Of a DNA stretch of 64,000 bases, positions 24,655 to 33,967 are shown one piece after another. The stretch covers positions 1 through 64,000 of the forward strand of contig NZ_JAQFIN010000014.1 of the NCBI RefSeq assembly GCF_029504695.1, read 5' to 3'. The notes under the pieces were generated by a model, which worked only from the letters and a program-made list of their open reading frames with translations, did not search any database and was not told the origin of the DNA. Every line of letters starts with the position of its first letter. Position 1 is the first letter of the stretch. Source of the stretch: Parabacteroides sp. PF5-6 (GTDB lineage Bacteria; Bacteroidota; Bacteroidia; Bacteroidales; Tannerellaceae). A program made the position numbers and the translations under genes.

Positions 24655-26634
24655 ATGAGAAAAAGTATTCGAAAAGCCACATCTCTCTTTCTTTTAGTCA
24701 TGGGAGCTGCCGGCTTACTGGCGCAAAAAACTGTATTACCTGTTCCGGGTACAGAAGTGTATCAATTTGCATTAGATGTAAATAAGGTAGGGGCTGAGAT
24801 TTCGCCCGACATGTATGGCGTTTTCTTTGAAGACATCAATTTCGGAGCCGATGGCGGTTTGTATGGCGAATTAATCAAGAACCGTTCGTTTGAGTTCGAA
24901 CATCCTTTCACGGGTTGGACGCCTTATGGTAACGTAACGATTCAGACCAAGAATCCGATCTTCGACCGTAATCCGCATTATGCCCGTCTTTCTTATCAGA
25001 AGGAGTTGACTTTTACCGGCTTGGATAATGAAGGCTTCCGCGGAATAGGGGTAGAAGAAGGGGAGAAGTACGACCTGACTTTCTATGCCCGTACGGTGAC
25101 AAACGATCCGATCACGCTGCGTTTCCATCTGGTAAACGAGGCGAATGACCTTTTCGAAGAGAAAAAAGTAGAGGTGAAAGGGAAGAACTGGACGAAATAC
25201 AGTGTGACGCTGACTCCGAACCGCTCAGCGTTGAAAGCTACTTTCCGCCTGGTGATGGAGACGAAAGGCACCGTGGATCTGGAGCATATCTCTCTTTTCC
25301 CGCAAAAGACCTATAATAACCGTAAGAATGGCCTGCGTGCCGATCTGGTGCAGGCATTGAAAGACCTGAAACCGGGTGTTTTCCGCTTTCCGGGCGGCTG
25401 TATCGTAGAAGGTAATGACCTGGGTACCCGTTACCAATGGAAACATTCGATTGGAGCGGTAGAGAACCGGCCGATCAATATCAATCGCTGGAACTATACC
25501 TTCCACTATAAGAAGTTCAACGATTACTATCAGTCGTATGGCCTGGGCTTCTATGAGTATTTCCTGTTGTGTGAAGACCTGGATGCTGAGCCGCTTCCGG
25601 TATTGAGTTGCGGACTGGCTTGTCAGTATGAGAATCATGATCCGAACGAAAACTGTCCGGTCGACAAACTGCAACCGTTTATCGACGATGCCTTGGATCT
25701 GATTGAGTTTGCCAATGGCCCGGCTACCTCGAAATGGGGGAAGATCCGTGCGGAGATGGGACATCCTGAGCCTTTTAATATGAAGTATCTGGCGATCGGT
25801 AACGAGCAATGGGGCGAACTCTATATCGAGCGCCTGGAGCCTTTCGTGAAACAACTGCGTGAGAAACATCCGGAAATTCTGATTGTTGGTGGATCGGGTC
25901 CGGGTTCCGAAGGGGAAGCTTTTGATCACTTGTGGCCGGAGATGAAACGGCTCGAGGTGGATCTGGTGGATGAACATTTCTACCGTACGCCCGAATGGTT
26001 CCTCGGCAGTGCTGCCCGTTATGACTCTTACGACCGCAATGGTCCGAAAGTCTTTGCCGGCGAATATGCCTGTCACCCCAATAACCGGGAGAATAGTTTC
26101 CTGACCGCGCTTTGCGAAGCGGCCTTTATGACCGGTATGGAGCGCAATGCTGATGTGGTTACCTTGGCCACCTACGCGCCGCTCTTTGCTCATGTCGATG
26201 CCTGGCAATGGCGTCCCGACCTGATCTGGTTTGATAACCATTCGGTCGTACGCACCCCGAATTACTATGTGCAACAGATGTATGCCACCAACCCGGGAAC
26301 GCATGTGCTTTCCTTGACTATGGACAATCAGCCGTTGACAGGCCAAAAAGACCTCTATGCCACGGCTGCTTTGGATAAGAAAACCAACGAACTGATCGTC
26401 AAAGTCGCGAATACAGGTATGGCACATCGTCGGGTTAAGATGAATATCAACGGGCTGACCGGTAAACATCGGGGAACCCTTTCCTTATTGCACTCCACGG
26501 AGATGGAAGCGAAAAACACGATAGCCGATCCGGATCAGATCGTTCCGGTAAAGAGCGATGTCGAGATCGACGCCGCGGACTGGCAATTGCGTTTGAAGCC
26601 TTTCAGTTTCTCTGTTTATCGGATCAAACTTTAA
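24655..26634 (+). CDS. alpha-L-arabinofuranosidase, GH51
   Basis: A 659-residue exported enzyme starting at MRKSIRKATS, chosen because the promoter lies just upstream. The signal peptide is cleaved near GLLAQ. An N-terminal beta-rich carbohydrate-binding-like part (about 60-200) precedes the GH51 (beta/alpha)8 domain. The acid/base Glu lies in AIGNEQWG and the nucleophile in FAGEYACH; a C-terminal beta domain follows. It releases terminal L-arabinose from arabinan or arabinoxylan side chains in the periplasm or at the cell surface, feeding the nearby araDAB system. Confidence 0.93.
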   Translation: MRKSIRKATSLFLLVMGAAGLLAQKTVLPVPGTEVYQFALDVNKVGAEISPDMYGVFFEDINFGADGGLYGELIKNRSFEFEHPFTGWTPYGNVTIQTKNPIFDRNPHYARLSYQKELTFTGLDNEGFRGIGVEEGEKYDLTFYARTVTNDPITLRFHLVNEANDLFEEKKVEVKGKNWTKYSVTLTPNRSALKATFRLVMETKGTVDLEHISLFPQKTYNNRKNGLRADLVQALKDLKPGVFRFPGGCIVEGNDLGTRYQWKHSIGAVENRPININRWNYTFHYKKFNDYYQSYGLGFYEYFLLCEDLDAEPLPVLSCGLACQYENHDPNENCPVDKLQPFIDDALDLIEFANGPATSKWGKIRAEMGHPEPFNMKYLAIGNEQWGELYIERLEPFVKQLREKHPEILIVGGSGPGSEGEAFDHLWPEMKRLEVDLVDEHFYRTPEWFLGSAARYDSYDRNGPKVFAGEYACHPNNRENSFLTALCEAAFMTGMERNADVVTLATYAPLFAHVDAWQWRPDLIWFDNHSVVRTPNYYVQQMYATNPGTHVLSLTMDNQPLTGQKDLYATAALDKKTNELIVKVANTGMAHRRVKMNINGLTGKHRGTLSLLHSTEMEAKNTIADPDQIVPVKSDVEIDAADWQLRLKPFSFSVYRIKL

Positions 26635-26654
26635 GCGATAAATACCCTGAAAAT

Positions 26655-26757
26655 AAACTACCAGTAGTTTGCGCACAAACTACTAATATTTTGTCGACAA
26701 ACTACTGGTATTTTATTCGCAAACTACTGGAAGTTTATTTTCAAACTTGTATATTTA
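26655..26757 (+). promoter_or_regulatory. five-unit 22-bp array ending in the promoter of the TPR-AraC gene
   Basis: AAACTAC units start at 26655, 26677, 26699 and 26721, with AAACTTG at 26743, all exactly 22 bp apart. The fifth unit runs directly into a -7-like TATATTTA (26750-26757), placing the array over the -33 zone. Units 1-3 match the arrays at 7278 and (inverted) 35717 in order. Likely operator sites for autoregulation; the binding protein is inferred. Confidence 0.65.
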
Positions 26758-26786
26758 CACCCGGAAAACAAATTACCCTGTCTGAA

Positions 26787-28568
26787 ATGAGCGTTATTAC
26801 ATTCTCTACTAAGCGATTACTTGCCCTGATCGTCTTTCTTTCGTTACTGCCTGTTTTCATTTATGCCCAATCACCGGTGGCCGGGAAGGTCGATTCCCTT
26901 TACCGGATGTTGCCTGCCTTGGAAGGCGAGAAGAAACTGGCGGTTTATACCGAATTGAGCCATCTGTTACATAATTACCCCGATACGACATTCTGCCTTC
27001 AGGTCTTTGACGCTTTTGCGCGTGAGGCCAAACGGCAAAAGAATGCTGCCGCAGAGAGTTTGGCCATCAAGAAGCGCATGGTGATTTACGCGTATAGCCT
27101 GAACGAAGAGGCTTTTATGGCGCTCTATCCGTCGTTTATGAAGTTTGCCTACGACCATAAACTCTGGGATGATTATTTTTATATGTTTGCCTTTTATTCC
27201 GGTTATTTCCTCAAGCAGGAACAAGCTTTGGAGCAGGCCCAGGAGATGTATGCCTTCAGCAGTGAGATAAACAGCCATTACGGAATAGCCACCACCGCCA
27301 ATATCATCGGCAACCGGTATATCCAGCAACGGCGTCCCGACGAGGCAGAGCCTTTCTTGCGTCAGGCCATCGCGGAATTCAAATTGGCCGACAACCTGAA
27401 CGATCAGATCGAGAGTTATTCCAACCTCTGTATCTCTTTGCGTAGCCAGGAAAAGTATGACGAATTCTTTGAAACCATGCCCGAGTGGGAAGCCCTCCAT
27501 GCCGAAAAGGAAAAACGACTCGGAGCGCCCGATCTGACCAGCCGCTTCTATATCGATATTATTTATGCCGAAACCTACTCCCGGATGGAGCAGTTCGATA
27601 ATGCCCGGCGGTATTTCGATCGGATCGCGGCCTATATCGATTCGTTGCCCGACACGGTGAAAGCCGAATATCTCTATAGCCTGCTCCGGTTGCATATCAA
27701 TCAGGACAATTATCAGGAGGGGCTGGCGTTGATCGATACCTGTCAGCGTATCATGGAGAAGGTGGAGAACGAACGCATGCTGATCAGTGTGATCCGCAAC
27801 AATGCCTATCTGTTGACACAGGTGGGGCGCGATGCCGAAGCGGTTGTCGTGCTTGAAGATTATATCCGCCGCAAAGATGCGATGAACCAGGTGGCGATCA
27901 ATGACCGCTTGGATGAGTTGCGTTCCGTATATGAAGTGGACCGTCTTACCCTGGAAAAGGAAAAACTATCGATGGAGAAACAACGTAACCGGAGTTATCT
28001 TATCGGTGTTGCTATCGGCTGTATCCTGTTGTTCTGCCTGCTCTCGGCCTGGATCTTCTATTCACATCGATTGAAATTGAAGAATGTCGGATTGGTCAGC
28101 CGTATCCAGGAGCAAGACCGTATGGCGGAAGAATTGGAAAAGCAAACCCGCGAGTTGCGGAAATACCATGTGCTTCTGAACGATCCGTCGACTGTGCCCG
28201 ATGAAGACGGTTCGCCCGCGGAAGATGAACTATTGGAACGCCTCAAATGCCTGGTCGAAGATAAAGAGGTGTTCACCAACCCTTCGCTCAACCGTAAAAC
28301 GTTAGCGGAACAACTCAATACCAATGAAGAATACCTGCGTGAAACCATCCATAAAAACTACGGCAAAACCTTTGCCGAATTTATCACCGGCTTACGCCTG
28401 AATTACTCCCGTGAACTATTGGCACACGATACCGAAAATTACACGATCGAAGGCATTGCGATCGACTCGGGTTTCGGGTCGCGCAACACGTTTCATCGCC
28501 TGTTCCGCAAACAATACGGCCTGTCGCCCGACGAATATCGCCGTTTGATAAAGATTAATACCGCTTAA
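26787..28568 (+). CDS. TPR-containing membrane AraC-type regulator
   Basis: The ATG at 26787 (MSVITFSTKR) is chosen because the promoter and repeat array lie upstream of it; the protein is 593 residues. It has a signal sequence ending near FIYAQ, TPR-like helical repeats (about 30-385), one TM segment (about 403-425, GVAIGCILLFCLLSAWIFYS), a short coiled coil, and an AraC domain at about 490-590 (NEEYLRETIHKNYGKTFAEF, GFGSRNTFHRLFRKQYGLSP). This plan (periplasmic TPR sensor, one TM, cytoplasmic AraC) is common in Bacteroidales. Neighbouring genes give no clear target. Confidence 0.87.
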   Translation: MSVITFSTKRLLALIVFLSLLPVFIYAQSPVAGKVDSLYRMLPALEGEKKLAVYTELSHLLHNYPDTTFCLQVFDAFAREAKRQKNAAAESLAIKKRMVIYAYSLNEEAFMALYPSFMKFAYDHKLWDDYFYMFAFYSGYFLKQEQALEQAQEMYAFSSEINSHYGIATTANIIGNRYIQQRRPDEAEPFLRQAIAEFKLADNLNDQIESYSNLCISLRSQEKYDEFFETMPEWEALHAEKEKRLGAPDLTSRFYIDIIYAETYSRMEQFDNARRYFDRIAAYIDSLPDTVKAEYLYSLLRLHINQDNYQEGLALIDTCQRIMEKVENERMLISVIRNNAYLLTQVGRDAEAVVVLEDYIRRKDAMNQVAINDRLDELRSVYEVDRLTLEKEKLSMEKQRNRSYLIGVAIGCILLFCLLSAWIFYSHRLKLKNVGLVSRIQEQDRMAEELEKQTRELRKYHVLLNDPSTVPDEDGSPAEDELLERLKCLVEDKEVFTNPSLNRKTLAEQLNTNEEYLRETIHKNYGKTFAEFITGLRLNYSRELLAHDTENYTIEGIAIDSGFGSRNTFHRLFRKQYGLSPDEYRRLIKINTA

Positions 28569-28704
28569 TTCTCTTTCCGAAACCCTGCTGAATGCCAGAT
28601 TGTTGCAGATTTGGTGCAAGGTTTTGCAGATTTGGAACAGCCAATTGTTTCAGATCCTATACTTTCGCTTCAGGATTTAGAGACTGTAAGTGATTTTAAC
28701 TGTT

Positions 28705-29001
28705 ATGAGATTAAACGATCCTTTGTCACCTGCCGGTTATTGTTGGGTATATATTGCCCGGGAGTGCGAACCTCCCTCGCAATTCCATATCGGGGCGGCG
28801 ATAGACCTGCCTCAATTGCTCAACGACAATAAGCAAAAGAGATTGCTCTATTATCGGCAGTTTACGAATGTCCTCGACGGCCTGGCGCATAAGTTGCTGT
28901 TGGCCGAACTGAACCGACAAAGCCTCACCCTATTGATTCGCGGGATGAATCCGGAGATGAGGGATTTGAATACGGATTTTAGGATAACGAACATACAGTA
29001 A
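28705..29001 (+). CDS. small protein, possibly GIY-YIG-like
   Basis: A 98-residue ORF starting ATG at 28705; a GTG at 28690 would add five residues. It contains [19 protein letters not shown], which resembles the paired GIY..YIG strands of small URI-type nuclease domains, followed by [20 protein letters not shown]. It is followed 40 bp later by a strong terminator, which supports a real gene. The catalytic Arg and Glu are not clearly identifiable, so nuclease activity is uncertain. Confidence 0.55.
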   Translation: MRLNDPLSPAGYCWVYIARECEPPSQFHIGAAIDLPQLLNDNKQKRLLYYRQFTNVLDGLAHKLLLAELNRQSLTLLIRGMNPEMRDLNTDFRITNIQ

Positions 29002-29040
29002 AACAAATCGACACTAACACCCGTTTTAAATACGTTCCTA

Positions 29041-29094
29041 ACGGTATGCTGATGGTTGAGCCCCCCTCAACCATTCAGCTATCCGTTTTTTTTA
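29041..29094 (+). terminator. Rho-independent terminator upstream of recR
   Basis: A long stem with one or two bulges pairs ACGG..GCTGATGGTTGAG with CTCAACCATTCAGC..CCGT around a C-rich loop, followed directly by eight T residues. Confidence 0.8.
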
Positions 29095-29116
29095 TTCATT
29101 TGCCATTTAATTTCTC

Positions 29117-29124
29117 TATCTTTG
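29117..29124 (+). promoter_or_regulatory. -7 element of recR (TATCTTTG)
   Basis: TATCTTTG lies 26 bp before the recR ATG at 29151. No -33 TTTG is at proper distance (the nearest is 14 nt away). It supports the internal start over longer in-frame starts. Confidence 0.55.
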
Positions 29125-29150
29125 ATTCCATAAATGAAATCGAAAATAGA

Positions 29151-29774
29151 ATGAACCAAAGATATCCATCCACCTTATTGGAAAATGCAGTGAATGAGCT
29201 GTCTTCGTTGCCCGGTATCGGACGGAAGACAGCGCTTCGTCTGGCGCTTTATATGTTGAAAAGAGACGCTTCGTATGTCGAGAACTTTACCGCTGCGCTG
29301 ACGGCGCTTCGTACGGACGTGAAGTATTGCCGCGTCTGCCATAATATCTCCGACCATGATCTTTGTCTGATCTGTGCCAATCCGCAGCGTAACCGTTCGG
29401 TGGTTTGCGTGGTCGAGAGCATCAAAGAGGTGATGGCGATCGAGAATACGGGGCAGTTCAATGGGCTTTATCATGTGCTGGGCGGACGGATCTCGCCTAT
29501 CGAAGGGATCGGTCCGGGCGATCTGCAGATCGAAAGCCTGGTCGACCGCGTAAAAGCCGGCGAAGTAGACGAAGTGATCCTTGCCCTGAGTACGACCATG
29601 GATGGCGATATGACTAACTTTTTTATCCATCGCAAACTGACGGGCCTGGATGTGCAGGTGACGGTGATTGCCCGGGGCGTTTCGATCGGCGACGAACTGG
29701 AATATGCCGATGAGGTGACTTTGGGCCGTTCGATCCTGAACCGTACGCGTTTCTCCGATTCAGTCAAAATGTAA
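29151..29774 (+). CDS. recR: recombination mediator protein RecR
   Basis: A 207-residue protein starting [10 protein letters not shown]; longer in-frame starts would run through the terminator and promoter. It has the RecR helix-hairpin-helix ([19 protein letters not shown]), the four-cysteine zinc motif [16 protein letters not shown], and the Toprim motif [12 protein letters not shown] with [12 protein letters not shown]. RecR acts with RecO/RecF in loading RecA at gaps. It begins a plus-strand series with a glycosyltransferase and an acetyltransferase. Confidence 0.96.
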   Translation: MNQRYPSTLLENAVNELSSLPGIGRKTALRLALYMLKRDASYVENFTAALTALRTDVKYCRVCHNISDHDLCLICANPQRNRSVVCVVESIKEVMAIENTGQFNGLYHVLGGRISPIEGIGPGDLQIESLVDRVKAGEVDEVILALSTTMDGDMTNFFIHRKLTGLDVQVTVIARGVSIGDELEYADEVTLGRSILNRTRFSDSVKM

Positions 29775-29786
29775 TCTCTACGACTT

Positions 29787-30971
29787 ATGTACACATACAA
29801 ATTATCGGTTGTCATTGTCAATTATAATGTGAAGTATTTCCTGGAGCAGTGCCTGCGTTCGGTCGAGGCGGCTGTTGCCGGATTGGATGTCGAGGTCTTT
29901 GTGGTCGATAACCATTCGACCGACGGATCCTTGAACTATCTCCGGCCCCTGTTCCCGCAGGTGAACTTTATTGCCAATACGGATAATCCGGGTTTTGCCC
30001 GTGCCAACAACCAGGCGATCCGGCAGGCGAAGGGCGAATACATCCTGCTACTGAATCCCGATACGGTAGTGGGCGAGGAGAGTATCCGTACCTTATGCTA
30101 TTTTATGGACGAACATCCGGATGCCGGTGGGGTGGGCGTGAAGATGATCAATGGCAACGGTGTTTTTCTGCCGGAAAGTAAACGGGCATTTCCGACGCCC
30201 TGGGTTTCGTTCTGCAAACTGTTTGGTTTGTCGAAACTCTTCCCGGGCTCGCGCACCTTTTCGCGCTATAGCTTGCCTTATCTGCATCCCGACAAGCAGC
30301 ATACGGTCGATGTGCTCTCGGGCGCTTTTCTGTTGATGCGCCAGGAGGCGTTACAGAAAGTCGGGTTGTTGGACGAAGATTTCTTTATGTACGGCGAAGA
30401 TATCGACCTTTCCTACCGGATCAAGCAGGGCGGTTTCACCAATTATTACGTTCCGGAGCGTTTATTGCATTATAAAGGTGAGTCGACCCGGCATAACGAT
30501 ACCAAATATATCAAGGCTTTTTACAACGCAATGCTGATCTTCTACCGGAAGTATTACCCCCGTTCGGGCTTTCTGATGCGGGGACTGATCCGGATCGGCA
30601 TCGCTGTAAAGGTGCTTTTCGCTTCGCTTTTCGGCTCTTCGAAAGACAAAAGCCGGCGGAAGCAGAAGGTGAAACACCGCCGTTTATTGGTTCTCTGCCG
30701 GGAAGAACAGTTTGAAATGGTGAAAAAAGCCTGTGTAAAACAGATGCCCGACCTTGAATATGTCAATCATTGGGATCTGTCGGAAGAACGGGTGATGGAT
30801 GCGATCTGCCGGAAGAATCAGATGAAAGGCTTTACCGACTATGCTTTTTGTTATCCGGATGTACGCTTTGAGCAGATGTTGCTCTTTATGGATAAGCTGG
30901 TGAATAAGAAAGCGATTTATCATATTTACCAAAAAGAAAATGGAGTGTTGATCTCTCCGGGAGATAAATAA
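29787..30971 (+). CDS. family 2 glycosyltransferase
   Basis: A 394-residue GT2 protein, probably peripheral to the inner membrane. The GT-A fold motifs are LSVVIVNYN, VVDNHSTDGS, ANTDNPGFARANNQAI and LLLNPDT (DxD-like), with a rhamnosyltransferase-type GAFLLMRQEAL and DEDFFMYGEDIDLSYR. The last about 100 residues, after a basic hydrophobic stretch, form an extra domain I do not recognise. It starts 12 bp after recR. The acceptor is unknown; a cell-surface polysaccharide is likely. Confidence 0.88.
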   Translation: MYTYKLSVVIVNYNVKYFLEQCLRSVEAAVAGLDVEVFVVDNHSTDGSLNYLRPLFPQVNFIANTDNPGFARANNQAIRQAKGEYILLLNPDTVVGEESIRTLCYFMDEHPDAGGVGVKMINGNGVFLPESKRAFPTPWVSFCKLFGLSKLFPGSRTFSRYSLPYLHPDKQHTVDVLSGAFLLMRQEALQKVGLLDEDFFMYGEDIDLSYRIKQGGFTNYYVPERLLHYKGESTRHNDTKYIKAFYNAMLIFYRKYYPRSGFLMRGLIRIGIAVKVLFASLFGSSKDKSRRKQKVKHRRLLVLCREEQFEMVKKACVKQMPDLEYVNHWDLSEERVMDAICRKNQMKGFTDYAFCYPDVRFEQMLLFMDKLVNKKAIYHIYQKENGVLISPGDK

Positions 30972-30974
30972 CGT

Positions 30975-31523
30975 ATGATTTTACTACAGAATGAACATAT
31001 CCGTTTGCGCGCGCTCGAACCGGAAGACCTCGAGCTATTGTACCGCTTGGAGAACGATACGTCCGTGTGGAACGTAGGGCATACCTTAGCGCCCTATTCG
31101 CGTTATGTATTGAAACAATACATCGCAGAGTCGCACCGCGACATTTATGACCTGAAGCAATTGCGCCTGATCATCGAACTGAATGCGACCGGACAGGCAG
31201 TCGGCTTGATCGATCTCTTCGACTTCGATCCGCACCATCGCCGGGCCGGAACAGGTATCCTGTTGGAACGGGCGTATTGGGGCAATGGCATAGCGACCGA
31301 CGCTTTGTTGCTCTTAAGTGAATATGCTTTTTCTTTCCTGAAACTGCATCAGTTGTATGCGCATGTGCCGGTGGAGAACAAAGCCAGCCATGCGCTGTAT
31401 GCCCGTTGTGGATATACGGTCACAGGCAAGCTCACCGACTGGTTGGTCGATGGCGAAAGCTTTCAGGATGTATTAGTGATGCAGTTGTTTTTCAATTCAT
31501 CAAAGGATCTTTCGGGAAATTGA
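30975..31523 (+). CDS. GNAT-family N-acetyltransferase
   Basis: A 182-residue protein of the RimJ/RimL/SpeG-like acetyltransferase type. It has an N-terminal IRLRALEPEDLELLYRLEND, the acetyl-CoA loop region RRAGTGILLERAYWGNGIATDAL, and VPVENKASHALYARCGY. The substrate cannot be told from sequence. It begins 4 bp after the glycosyltransferase stop. Its last 32 bp overlap the 3' end of the convergent YqgE-like gene. Confidence 0.88.
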   Translation: MILLQNEHIRLRALEPEDLELLYRLENDTSVWNVGHTLAPYSRYVLKQYIAESHRDIYDLKQLRLIIELNATGQAVGLIDLFDFDPHHRRAGTGILLERAYWGNGIATDALLLLSEYAFSFLKLHQLYAHVPVENKASHALYARCGYTVTGKLTDWLVDGESFQDVLVMQLFFNSSKDLSGN

Positions 31524-32088
31524 TCCATGTCCGGTAGCGCTGGCCCAGGCGGGCTAACGAGGTCTTCCAATACGAATCACCTTCGGCACAGAGGATGCTC
31601 TCGCTATTATTCGTGCTGACCACCCACGATTCTCCATCGATCTCATGACTGAGCTGGCCTCCGTCCCAACCGGAATAGCCCAGGAAGAATTTAACTTTCC
31701 CTTCAATCGAATGCCCACTCAGGATGTATTTCTTCAAAGCGTCAAAGCTACCGTCGAAGAAGAGCGAATGCTCCACAGGCTTAGCATTCGGAATAATCGT
31801 ATCTCCTAAGGAATGAATGAAAAACAAGCGGTTAGGGCTTACCGGTCCTCCCAAATAGATCGGCATCAGAGGGCTTTTTTCCAGTTCAGGGAAAAAATCA
31901 TTCACGAAAAGGTCGGTTTTTTTGTTTAAAACAAACCCCATGGACCCTTTTGCATTGTGGTCCACCAATAAAACAACAGATCGTTGGAAGTACAGATCCT
32001 GAAGCGAAGGTTCTGAAATCAAGATACTCCCTTGGGATGGAAACAGGTTGTTGTGCGTAATTTTAAATATATTTCTTTCGGATCCCAT
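31492..32088 (-). CDS. YqgE/AlgH-family protein (UPF0301)
   Basis: A 198-residue protein covering the DUF179/UPF0301 family, with GSILISEPSLQDLYFQRSVV, DHNAKGSMGFVLNK and YLGGPVSPNRLFFIH. The biochemical role of this family is not settled. It is convergent with, and overlaps by 32 bp, the acetyltransferase gene. The 208-bp gap to the next gene (32089-32296) shows no recognised feature. Confidence 0.9.
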   Translation of the reverse strand: MGSERNIFKITHNNLFPSQGSILISEPSLQDLYFQRSVVLLVDHNAKGSMGFVLNKKTDLFVNDFFPELEKSPLMPIYLGGPVSPNRLFFIHSLGDTIIPNAKPVEHSLFFDGSFDALKKYILSGHSIEGKVKFFLGYSGWDGGQLSHEIDGESWVVSTNNSESILCAEGDSYWKTSLARLGQRYRTWINFPKDPLMN

Positions 32089-32296
32089 TGTCCCTGATTA
32101 ATATAACGGGTTATTAAACAGGGACAATATAAAGGATTTTACCGAAAAAACAACCGGGTACAGCAGTAATTATTGTTAATAAACGTTACGGAGAATTGCT
32201 CCCCTTGTTTATCTTTCCGTTCATTAAAATTAGTCGTTTGGCTTGACTCGGCATAATCCATGCAAGCACGGCTTCTGCACTCGCTACTTCAAACGT

Positions 32297-33610
32297 TCAT
32301 TTCATTCTGTTTTCCGCAAAAAGCGCCAGGCGTTCTTCCAATAAAGCGTATTGATGATCCTTGATAAAAGAAGTACACGCCCGTAAGCCTTCCTGGTTAC
32401 TGCCGGTCGTACTCAAAGAGATGGCGCTGATCCCATAGTAAATCAACTCTTCCATTAATTCTCCCCCTTTCATTCCCGGGTAAGCGATTGTAAAATAGAA
32501 GCCGTCGGCAATGGGTTCGTCCAAGTCCTGGTCGTACACGATTGTGAAGCCGTATTTGGTGAAGATCTTCTTTAATTTCTCCGCCCGTCTGCCATATTCT
32601 TTAACGATCGAAAGGAAGTGGAAAGACCCATCGGCTGCCGCTTTGAACATCGCTGCCAGGGCATACTGTGCCGAATGGCTGGTTCCCGAAGACAAGGCAT
32701 ACAAAACGCGATGAATATAAACCGTTCCGAAGGTTCCGCCGCCATAACGCTGGGTCAAACCTTCGTAGGCCCGGTGATACAATTTATTGGAAATCGCCGT
32801 AACCCCGATGCGTTGACCAGCATAACTGAATGCTTTGGAGCCGGAGATCTGCAGGATATAATGATCTGTATAGTTGGCTACGCTCGGCTGATAAGGCGGT
32901 TGGAACGGCGTACCCAGTTCTTTGCGGAAGTCCATGGCGAAATACGCCAGGTCTTCAATCACTATCGTATCGTATTGGTTGGCCAGTTCGCCAATGATCT
33001 TCAGTTCCTCATCCGTCAGGCAAAACCAGGCCGGGTTGTTCGGGTTGGAATAAACCAAAGCCGCGATATTGCCTTTGGCCAATAGCCCTTCCAGTTTTCC
33101 CCGGAGCTTCTCGCCGCGGTATTCATAGACATCGAACGACTCATATTTGCTGCCGATCACCGCGATCTGTTGTTTCTGCACAGGAAATCCCGGATCGATA
33201 AACAGAATCGTATCCTTGCCGGCCGTACACTGGGTCGAGGTCAGGAAAGAAGCATACGTCCCTTGCATGGATCCGGTGACCGGAACGCAACCTTCGGGCG
33301 CCACATCGATATTTATAAATGCCTTGATAAAGCGGGAGGCTTCCTGTTTTACTTCCGGAATACCATTGATATTGGGATAGATCGAAGCAATACCTTTTTG
33401 CAGCGCTTGGATCTCGGCATCTACGCCCACTTGTGCGGCAGGCAGTCCGGGAACCCCCATTTCCATGTGGATAAATTCCGTCCCCGTTTCTTCTTCCAAC
33501 TGAGAAGAAATGGCCACGACTTCACGGATCGTTGCTTTTCCGAAATCGGGCAGTCCGTACCCTTCAATCACCCTTTTGGCGCTCTGAAAATCTATTGGTG
33601 TCTGTTTCAT
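32297..33610 (-). CDS. PLP-dependent aminotransferase, class I/II
   Basis: A 437-residue fold-type I aminotransferase. It contains GVPGLPAAQVGVDAE at the N-terminus, PITGSMQGTYAS-like cofactor binding (VTGSMQGTYASFL), YSNPNNPAWFCLTDEE, the Asp of IEDLAYFAMDF, and the PLP lysine in SGSKAFSYAGQRIG. The amino acid substrate is not evident. It is divergent from tRNA-Asp. Confidence 0.9.
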   Translation of the reverse strand: MKQTPIDFQSAKRVIEGYGLPDFGKATIREVVAISSQLEEETGTEFIHMEMGVPGLPAAQVGVDAEIQALQKGIASIYPNINGIPEVKQEASRFIKAFINIDVAPEGCVPVTGSMQGTYASFLTSTQCTAGKDTILFIDPGFPVQKQQIAVIGSKYESFDVYEYRGEKLRGKLEGLLAKGNIAALVYSNPNNPAWFCLTDEELKIIGELANQYDTIVIEDLAYFAMDFRKELGTPFQPPYQPSVANYTDHYILQISGSKAFSYAGQRIGVTAISNKLYHRAYEGLTQRYGGGTFGTVYIHRVLYALSSGTSHSAQYALAAMFKAAADGSFHFLSIVKEYGRRAEKLKKIFTKYGFTIVYDQDLDEPIADGFYFTIAYPGMKGGELMEELIYYGISAISLSTTGSNQEGLRACTSFIKDHQYALLEERLALFAENRMK

Positions 33611-33680
33611 GATTGATTTATTTAGTGCGGTGCAAATATCGGAAATTTATCTTTCTCTTTTCATTTTTTCTCCCAAACTA

Positions 33681-33710
33681 TTGTGCAATCCAATAAACCA
33701 CGTATCTTTG
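33681..33710 (+). promoter_or_regulatory. promoter of tRNA-Asp
   Basis: TATCTTTG (33703-33710) matches the -7 consensus and lies 37 bp before the tRNA. A TTG-containing -33 element (33681-33684) is 18 nt upstream of it. Confidence 0.65.
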
Positions 33711-33746
33711 CAGAGCATTTCAGCGGAAAAGCGAAACAACAAAACT

Positions 33747-33820
33747 GGAGCGGTAGTTCAGCTGGTTAGAATACCTGCCTGTCACGCAGGGGGTCGCGGG
33801 TTCGAGTCCCGTCCGTTCCG
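33747..33820 (+). tRNA. tRNA-Asp (anticodon GTC)
   Basis: A 74-nt tRNA: acceptor GGAGCGG/CCGTTCC with one G-U pair, D loop AGCTGGTTAGA, anticodon loop CTGTCAC with GTC, and T arm CGGG-TTCGAGT-CCCG. Its 3' end is the attachment site of a small insertion: the last 17 bases plus one more are repeated at 35324-35341. Confidence 0.96.
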
Positions 33821-33821
33821 C
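33804..33821 (+). repeat. attL-like direct repeat at the tRNA-Asp 3' end
   Basis: GAGTCCCGTCCGTTCCGC, the 3' end of tRNA-Asp, recurs exactly at 35324-35341. The pair bounds a 1.5-kb AT-rich insert, the usual outcome of site-specific integration into a tRNA gene. Confidence 0.8.
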
Positions 33822-33856
33822 AAAAGCCTACGACAAGAGGCGACGAAAAGAAGTAA

Positions 33857-33890
33857 AGAGGGCGTATCGAAAGGTACGCCCTCTTTTTCT
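33857..33890 (+). terminator. Rho-independent terminator after tRNA-Asp
   Basis: AGAGGGCGTA (33857-33866) pairs with TACGCCCTCT (33875-33884) and is followed by a T-run. It lies inside the putative island, 36 bp beyond the tRNA. Confidence 0.8.
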
Positions 33891-33967
33891 ATATATATTG
33901 TCCTAATCGAAAGGTAAACCTCAATAGATTATTCGGTGAAATAATACTTCCTGAAAATATTACTAGA

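Noticed and set aside
25225-26469. 414-residue open frame antisense to the GH51 gene
   Set aside because: It lies wholly inside a gene with intact GH51 catalytic motifs; the antisense product shows no recognisable domain.
28611-28832. Short open frame overlapping the start of the GIY-YIG-like gene
   Set aside because: It is in a different frame from the ORF with recognisable motifs, runs through the presumed leader and shows no family features.
33609-33917. 102-residue frame spanning tRNA-Asp
   Set aside because: It reads across a complete tRNA and its terminator; not a protein gene.
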